This document shows, piece after piece, positions 1-4,350 of a stretch of 9,370 nucleotides of DNA (its first letter is position 1; each line of letters begins with the position of its first letter). This DNA comes from Lachnospiraceae bacterium (lineage in GTDB: Bacteria > Bacillota > Clostridia > Lachnospirales > Lachnospiraceae): NCBI GenBank assembly GCA_017446125.1, contig JAFSRL010000017.1:1-9370 (forward strand). Direction: 5' to 3'. The position numbers and the translations under genes were made by a program. Under the pieces are notes generated by a model. That model was not told where the DNA came from. It was given only the letters and a program-made list of their open reading frames with translations, and did not search any database.

Positions 1-117
1 CATCCGCACATCCACCTCCGCGGCGTCCGCCGAAGACGAAAATACGTGCTGCAGGTATTCCAGACTGTTTTCTGCCGTATGATCCGCACCGCTGTGCGCC
101 GTAATTAAAGTCTTCAT
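1..117 (-). CDS. Glycerophosphodiester phosphodiesterase-family protein, N-terminal fragment
   Basis: Thirty-nine codons read leftward from ATG (117-115) and run off the window edge. The peptide starts MKTLITAHSGADHTAENSLE and ends AAEVDVRM. This matches the opening of the GDPD fold: a catalytic His in an 'AH.G' motif (H8), the 'EN' pair (E16, N17) that follows, and the metal-binding 'E-x-D' of strand 2 (E34, D36). The family hydrolyses glycerophosphodiesters to an alcohol and glycerol 3-phosphate. The usual HRG motif reads HSG here, so the Arg is replaced by Ser; I believe a subgroup of Gram-positive members has this form, but that is from memory. There is no signal peptide, so it is probably cytoplasmic. 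No Shine-Dalgarno is visible upstream. It is divergent from the surface-protein gene. Family assignment is fairly good; the substrate is unknown. Confidence 0.72.
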   Translation of the reverse strand, partial: MKTLITAHSGADHTAENSLEYLQHVFSSSADAAEVDVRM

Positions 118-132
118 AACACTAATATTATC
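118..132 (-). promoter_or_regulatory. Candidate -10 region abutting the GDPD start codon
   Basis: On the minus strand the bases before ATG117 read TTTGATAATATTAGTGTT. This offers GATAAT (132-127) or an extended TG-A-TAATAT (133-125) as a -10 box. Either would put the transcript start within about three bases of the ATG. No purine-rich ribosome binding site exists. No convincing -35 is present: the expected position falls in the hairpin repeat at 134-181. This is a prediction only. Confidence 0.35.
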
Positions 133-133
133 A

Positions 134-181
134 AACCTTCCCCTTGAGGGGAAGGGGGACCGCTTGCGGTGGATGAGGTGT
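134..181 (+). repeat. Double-hairpin interspersed repeat, intergenic copy A
   Basis: It begins AACCTTCCCCTTGAGGGG, continues through a second small palindrome (ACCGC-TT-GCGGT, 159-170), and ends in GGATGAGGTGT (171-181). The first hairpin is an 8-bp perfect stem (CCTTCCCC with GGGGAAGG) around TTGA. The same head and tail recur at 632-680 inside the surface-protein gene, with a different second palindrome between them. From memory, repeats beginning this way and ending GGATGAGGTGT are common in Clostridia genomes; I cannot confirm that here. The copy lies between the divergent GDPD and surface-protein genes. Confidence 0.8.
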
Positions 182-290
182 CTGAAAAAAATCCGGTCAT
201 TTTATGATAGGTTCTGTGATACTTTTTCAAGTTGCTTCATTTTTTGAGCTTTTTCTCCGACGCCGTTCGTCTTTTACGATGAAAGAATAG

Positions 291-309
291 AACTATCGAT
301 TTGGAAAAC
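291..309 (+). repeat. Left member of an inverted repeat pair flanking the surface-protein gene
   Basis: AACTATCGATTTGGAAAAC lies in the 5' leader of the surface-protein gene. Its reverse complement shares two blocks with 4177-4195 downstream of the same gene: AAATCGATAGTT (12 bases) and GTTTTCCAAA (10 bases). The two blocks are in swapped order, as if both sites were cut from a 16-base tandem unit (ATCGATAGTTTTCCAA). Its function is unknown. It lies just upstream of the ribosome binding site. The remaining leader, 182-290, shows no convincing promoter. Confidence 0.5.
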
Positions 310-343
310 CCAAACAACCGTACGAACAGGAAAGAGGTTCACC

Positions 344-3300
344 ATGAAAAAAACAGCACGCAGAATACTCTCCGCAATCCTCATGAGCTCCATGCTCTTA
401 TCCTCAGGGATTTCCACGATTGCGGCAACCGAAGCCCCGGTAGCGGTGGAATCTGAAGCCCCGGCACCGGTGGAATCCGAAGCCCCCGTCGTTTTGGGCG
501 AGACCCGCGCGACCGTTAACGAAGCGCCGGTCGAAGTCGTGACGATCGAGGAAAACACAACCCCACTCGCACCCAAGGCTGAAACCACAACCCCTAACCT
601 TCCCCTTGAGGAGAAGACGACAACAACCTCTAACCTTCCCCTTGAGGGGAAGGTGGCTGCGCAGCAGCCGGATGAGGTGTCGGTGTCCCCGGATGAGGCA
701 TCCCCCGAGGAACTGTCCCCCGCCATGACCATTTCCTCCACCACCTACAGCGGTGTCACCGTGGAGGTGAGCGCGGACGAAGGAGTGCTGCCTTCGGACG
801 CCCATCTGTTCGTTGCGGAGATCAAGAGCCACGCCGGCAAGCAGACCGCGGAGAACGCGCTTGGCAATACAGACATTGAAAACGACGATTACATGGTGTT
901 AGACATCCAGATTCGCAACGGGCAGGCCGAAGAAATCGAGCCCGACGGCGACGTTCGCGTCAACATCATGATGGATGCGGCGAAGCTTCCCGAGGATGCG
1001 GACGAGTCCACCCTGAAGATCCAGCATTTAGCGGAAGACGCAAGCGGTGCGGTGAAGACTGTCGAGACGGTTGCGGACAATGGCAACGCGACGGATGGCT
1101 CTATCGGCGTCAACGGCGATAACGTTGAGGCAGAATTCCCGGTGGGCAGCTTCTCGTTATTCACAATCACATGGATGCGCAAGACAAGAGATGTCACGGA
1201 TGGAATTGATTCGACTGCCAATATCGAATTCACAGCCGTCATTTTTGAAAACGACAAGTTCAGGGAAGTCAATCCGGCGCACTTCAGAACGGGCAACCTG
1301 AACACGCTTGACATCAACAAGGACCTGAACAAAAACATCAATAACGAATTTTCCTATACAGTTGCCCAGATGATGGCAGACAGGAATCTGTTAACAACGC
1401 TTGTTGAAAACGGAAAGCAGTATCATTTTCAGTACGCAACGTATAACGGAAATGAATTTGACACCTTTTATCACTATCCCTGGTCTGATGGAGGCGGAAA
1501 CATCAGCACGAACAGAAATAACGGAAATGCGTTAAACGGAAACATTCATCTCCGAAAAGACGGAAAGACCATAGACAAGCTTGCGTTCGGTAAAGATCAT
1601 ACCATCCGCCTTGTGTACGCGGGTGACGAATTCGGAACACTGCATCCGGTAGAAACAATTTCCACGGAAGGCACCATCAGCATGCACCTGATTAAGTTTG
1701 ACAGGCGATTCCCGATGTTCGGCAACAAAGACGGCAATCATCTTTACTACAAGTCAACTGAGGGTGAAAATAGCAATGGAACGCTGGGCACACAGTATGA
1801 CGAAAGCGGCAATCCCTTCAGCAAGAGCGGAAAGGTTACACCCGGAGCAAATTATAACTGGACACAGAAGTTTGCACGCGGACAGATTTCCAAGGGACTG
1901 GTCTCCGCGACGATTCCGGCGGGTCAGGAGTATCCGATTGCTTACAATGTCGGAAATAAAGGCAACCTCTCCCTGGGTGAATGGTTTAAGCCGGAAGGCG
2001 GCGGCAGCAGGCAGAAGAAAGTCCAGGAGGTGGATCAGCTTTTCCGCCGGGACATCTTTGAACAAACCGGATATTACTACTATGGATCCGACGAGAACGG
2101 CGTGGAGCTGAAGGACCGCAATGCGGCAAAAACCGAGTTTATCGTATATGACGAAATCGTATCCCCGAGAGATACGGAAGCGGAAGCAAACGAGGCATTC
2201 TTCTACCGCCGCGGAAACTTCCTGCCCTACAATACAATCAACGGCAAGAAGGTGGTTGCGGAGACGCTGCTGGACATGGGCGGCAATCCGCTGAGCGAAA
2301 GTGATGCCTTGTACGGGAAATCGGTGCACGCGCCGAATGAGAATTTTGACAACAAGACGGAGTTTCCGAACGATAATGTCAGCGGCAATTATTACTCCTT
2401 CGGCATGAACGTGGAGGCGACGTTTGCGCAGCGCGAAAACGGTCTTTCGGAAAAAGGCCTGCCGATGATGTTTGAGTTCAACGGTGACGATGATTTCTGG
2501 TTGTATTTAGACGGGGTACTGGTGCTTGACCTTGGCGGCAATCATGACGCGCAGAACGGTTATATCAATTTCCAGACCGGCGAAGTTTTCTATACGGACA
2601 ACGGCTCCTATAATGACAAGGGAAATGGCGGCATCAAGTCGAACATCTCCAGCAACCAGACAACGTACATCAACTATAAGGGCGAGACGGCGGTTCTGAA
2701 GTATGATGGAAAGACGACCATCCGCAAGATGTTTGAAAACGCCCTTGGCAAGGAAGCCTCTGACGCATTGGATATCTGGGGAAAGGGAACCATGCAGAAC
2801 ACCTTCCTGCCCGGCACGATCCATACCATGAAGATTTACTACATGGAGCACGGCGGCACGGCATCCAACCTGCGCTTAATGTTCAACCTGCCGGTCGTTG
2901 AGACGAGCGACTTAACAGTCAGCAAGTCCTTTGTGGAGAACGGCAAGCCGAAGGAAGTCCCGGATGACTTCGTGGCAACCTTTGAAGTCTATGAAATGGA
3001 ACGCTTAAGCGACGGCAGCTTTGAGCCGAAAAAGGACAATGCGGGCGTAACCCTTCCGCCGGTCGGTGAGGTGCGCCTGGATCCTGTAACCGCAGCGGAC
3101 GGAACGTTTACGAGGATTGTTGAAAACGGAAGAACACGTTACGAGTACAAATTCAAGAATCTGCCGCTGAGTAAATACTACACGGTTGTGGAAAAGATTT
3201 ACCGCTCGGATAACGGATATCTGAACACCTTAATGCAGAAATCCAATGCAAGCGATGATGGTCTTACTGTTGAAGGTGGTAAGGCGAACATCACCGCCAT

Positions 3301-4099
3301 TGAGAAGAAGTCATCTTCATCCGTTGCGAATACGGCTGCGGCAGGAACGAACACATTAAACAGCATTCCGAAGGAACCGACGTTTACACATGTTTCCGAA
3401 GTGGTGCGTATGGAGAGCAAAGGCGTGAGCCCCAAGGTCATGGAAGTCGAAAACCACTACCAGACGACCTTAACCATCGAGAAACACGTGCACTCGCAGA
3501 ATGCGGATGACAAGGAGACACCGTTCGAGTTCCGTCTCTACTTAAAGAACACGGATGGCACGCCCTACACGGAACCCTTGGGCAAGCCCGTAAAGATCGG
3601 TTCCCTGGAGTGGCAGCAGGCAAACGGTCAGGATGACCTGGTCTATCCCGCGCCCGGAAAGAACTACTATGAGTTTAAGTTAAAGGACGGCGAGTCCATC
3701 ACACTGGCAGTGCCCAACGGCATCAAGTACCTGGTGGCGGAGAATGTCGGTGGAAAATTCAGGGTCTTCCGCCCGTTCACGAATAAGGCGGTGGTGCTGC
3801 GTGATGACACCGATGAGATTGTGTTCGACCAGGTAACCGGTGAAGCGCTCTGGCAGGATGCGGTGAATCTGATTCCGCAAACCGACAAAGACAAAGAGCT
3901 GGAAGGCTTCAAGACCACACCGGAAGATACCTTGCTCGATGATACAAAGATTACCTTCATCAACGAGCGCCAGATTGTCCGCACGGGTGTTATGCTCAAC
4001 ACCGCACCGTTCATGGTGATGCTGGCAATGGTCTTCTTCGCGGCAGCAGGCGTATGTGTGAAGTACCTGCGCAGAAAGAGCGAGGAAGAAGAGATTTAA
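344..4099 (+). CDS. Fibro-slime domain cell-surface adhesin with Cna-B-like modules and C-terminal anchor
   Basis: The product has 1251 residues. The start is supported by AGGAAAGAGG (328-337) six bases before ATG and by an immediate signal peptide (residues 1-28, KKTARR then a hydrophobic core, ending near STIAA). Residues 29-125 are a Pro/Glu/Thr-rich spacer with 8-residue repeats and repeat-derived LPLEGK segments. Residues 130-275 form a beta-rich module of a type common at the N-terminus of Clostridia surface proteins. About 620-850 is a fibro-slime domain: its hallmark is at 710-735 (FNGDDDFWLYLDG, then LVLDLGGNHD), and it closes with KIYYMEHGGTASNLRL (from 829). Residues 855-1030 and 1040-1200 are two Cna-B-like modules, beginning LTVSKSF and LTIEKHV. 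The C-terminus has INERQIVRTGV (to 1216), a membrane helix (about 1219-1236) and a basic/acidic tail. The expected role is an extracellular wall-anchored adhesin or pilus-like protein; the ligand is unknown. No sortase gene is in the window. It is separated from the sialidase gene by a terminator. Confidence 0.85.
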   Translation: MKKTARRILSAILMSSMLLSSGISTIAATEAPVAVESEAPAPVESEAPVVLGETRATVNEAPVEVVTIEENTTPLAPKAETTTPNLPLEEKTTTTSNLPLEGKVAAQQPDEVSVSPDEASPEELSPAMTISSTTYSGVTVEVSADEGVLPSDAHLFVAEIKSHAGKQTAENALGNTDIENDDYMVLDIQIRNGQAEEIEPDGDVRVNIMMDAAKLPEDADESTLKIQHLAEDASGAVKTVETVADNGNATDGSIGVNGDNVEAEFPVGSFSLFTITWMRKTRDVTDGIDSTANIEFTAVIFENDKFREVNPAHFRTGNLNTLDINKDLNKNINNEFSYTVAQMMADRNLLTTLVENGKQYHFQYATYNGNEFDTFYHYPWSDGGGNISTNRNNGNALNGNIHLRKDGKTIDKLAFGKDHTIRLVYAGDEFGTLHPVETISTEGTISMHLIKFDRRFPMFGNKDGNHLYYKSTEGENSNGTLGTQYDESGNPFSKSGKVTPGANYNWTQKFARGQISKGLVSATIPAGQEYPIAYNVGNKGNLSLGEWFKPEGGGSRQKKVQEVDQLFRRDIFEQTGYYYYGSDENGVELKDRNAAKTEFIVYDEIVSPRDTEAEANEAFFYRRGNFLPYNTINGKKVVAETLLDMGGNPLSESDALYGKSVHAPNENFDNKTEFPNDNVSGNYYSFGMNVEATFAQRENGLSEKGLPMMFEFNGDDDFWLYLDGVLVLDLGGNHDAQNGYINFQTGEVFYTDNGSYNDKGNGGIKSNISSNQTTYINYKGETAVLKYDGKTTIRKMFENALGKEASDALDIWGKGTMQNTFLPGTIHTMKIYYMEHGGTASNLRLMFNLPVVETSDLTVSKSFVENGKPKEVPDDFVATFEVYEMERLSDGSFEPKKDNAGVTLPPVGEVRLDPVTAADGTFTRIVENGRTRYEYKFKNLPLSKYYTVVEKIYRSDNGYLNTLMQKSNASDDGLTVEGGKANITAIEKKSSSSVANTAAAGTNTLNSIPKEPTFTHVSEVVRMESKGVSPKVMEVENHYQTTLTIEKHVHSQNADDKETPFEFRLYLKNTDGTPYTEPLGKPVKIGSLEWQQANGQDDLVYPAPGKNYYEFKLKDGESITLAVPNGIKYLVAENVGGKFRVFRPFTNKAVVLRDDTDEIVFDQVTGEALWQDAVNLIPQTDKDKELEGFKTTPEDTLLDDTKITFINERQIVRTGVMLNTAPFMVMLAMVFFAAAGVCVKYLRRKSEEEEI
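431..490 (+). repeat. 24-base tandem repeat encoding EAPxxVES units
   Basis: Two full 24-base units (431-454, 455-478) and a partial third (479-490) encode EAPVAVES, EAPAPVES and EAPV straight after the signal peptide. Such Pro/Glu repeats typically form an extended spacer at the cell wall. Short in-frame units of this kind can change copy number by slippage, so length may vary between strains (inference). Confidence 0.75.
596..616 (+). repeat. Interspersed repeat, truncated coding copy B
   Basis: It has the same head as copies A and C up to CCTTGAGG, then GAGAAG, so one base of the second stem arm is changed and the hairpin is weakened. It is read in frame as NLPLEEK (residues 85-91). It lies 36 bases before the head of copy C, and TTTPNLPLEEK / TTTTSNLPLEGK is an evident local duplication. 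Confidence 0.65.
632..680 (+). repeat. Double-hairpin interspersed repeat, coding copy C
   Basis: This is a full-length relative of the intergenic copy at 134-181. It has the perfect first hairpin (CCTTCCCC / GGGGAAGG, 634-653), a second hairpin GGCTGC-GCA-GCAGCC (655-669), and the tail GGATGAGGTGT (670-680). It is read in frame as NLPLEGKVAAQQPDEV (residues 97-112) within the Pro/Glu/Thr-rich spacer. A further GGATGAGG at 690-697 echoes its tail. Confidence 0.8.
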
Positions 4100-4105
4100 C
4101 AAAAA

Positions 4106-4134
4106 CAACGAGTGGCAGTTGCCACAAATCGTTG
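4106..4134 (+). other. Hairpin 1 in the 3' region of the surface-protein gene
   Basis: CAACGA-GTGGCA pairs with TGCCAC-TCGTTG across a GT loop, giving 12 base pairs with an AAA bulge (4126-4128). It starts seven bases after the stop codon. It has no T-run, so it is not a simple terminator. It may protect the mRNA 3' end or be part of a structured 3' UTR (inference). Confidence 0.5.
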
Positions 4135-4141
4135 GTGAGAG

Positions 4142-4158
4142 GCTGAAAGAGATTCAGC
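4142..4158 (+). other. Hairpin 2 in the 3' region of the surface-protein gene
   Basis: GCTGAA pairs with TTCAGC around AGAGA (6 bp, 5-base loop), eight bases after hairpin 1. It is weak alone; it is listed because it sits in series with hairpin 1 and the terminator. Confidence 0.3.
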
Positions 4159-4176
4159 AGTATGTTTATAGGGGAT

Positions 4177-4195
4177 AAATCGATAGTTTTCCAAA
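4177..4195 (+). repeat. Right member of the inverted repeat pair flanking the surface-protein gene
   Basis: AAATCGATAGTTTTCCAAA shares a 12-base and a 10-base block, inverted, with 291-309 in the leader of the same gene. It sits seven bases upstream of the terminator stem. In an mRNA the two sites could pair over about 3.9 kb; as DNA they could be remnants of a mobile-element boundary or binding sites for one protein. None of these is proven. Confidence 0.5.
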
Positions 4196-4201
4196 GTATC
4201 A

Positions 4202-4237
4202 GCAAAAAGAGGCGGTGCGGTTGCCGCCTCTTTTTGC
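4202..4237 (+). terminator. Strong intrinsic terminator after the surface-protein gene
   Basis: GCAAAAAGAGGCGG (4202-4215) pairs perfectly with CCGCCTCTTTTTGC (4224-4237) around an 8-base loop. The GC-rich core followed by five T's on both strands fits a rho-independent terminator able to act in either direction. It separates the surface-protein and sialidase transcripts. Confidence 0.88.
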
Positions 4238-4273
4238 GTCGGAGGAAGTCGCTTTTGAGCCTTTTATTATATT

Positions 4274-4305
4274 TTCACAGTCTTAATTAGTGGTGAATAT
4301 TTCAC
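4274..4305 (+). promoter_or_regulatory. Possible operator/promoter region of the sialidase gene
   Basis: A short inverted repeat GTGAA-TAT-TTCAC (4293-4305) lies about 45 bases before the sialidase ATG. A third half-site, TTCAC, is at 4274-4278. A weak promoter reading is possible: TTCACA (4274-4279) with GAATAT (4295-4300), which would place the inverted repeat over the -10. The half-sites are short enough to arise by chance. Confidence 0.25.
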
Positions 4306-4350
4306 TGTAAAACCGACAAATCTTAAGCAGACGTACGGAGGATTATCTTC

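Noticed and set aside
431..697. CRISPR array in the repeat-rich start of the adhesin gene
   Set aside because: The repeats are in-frame coding units and hairpin repeats of irregular spacing, with no unique spacers of constant length.
274..832. Overlapping minus-strand open frames of 156 and 142 codons opposite the adhesin N-terminus
   Set aside because: They are mirror frames of Pro/Glu/Thr-rich repeat DNA, with low-complexity Ser/Gly/Arg content, no ribosome binding site and no recognisable domain.
4092..4174. Short protein-like stretch (EWQLPQIVGERLKEIQQYVYRG, ending TAA) after the adhesin stop in another frame
   Set aside because: It reads like a protein fragment but has no start codon or ribosome binding site, is too short to identify and overlaps two hairpins; it could be a decayed gene tail or chance.
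319..4337. CGTACG upstream of both the adhesin (319-324) and sialidase (4332-4337) ribosome binding sites
   Set aside because: A six-base palindrome occurring twice near start codons is easily chance; no further similarity surrounds it.
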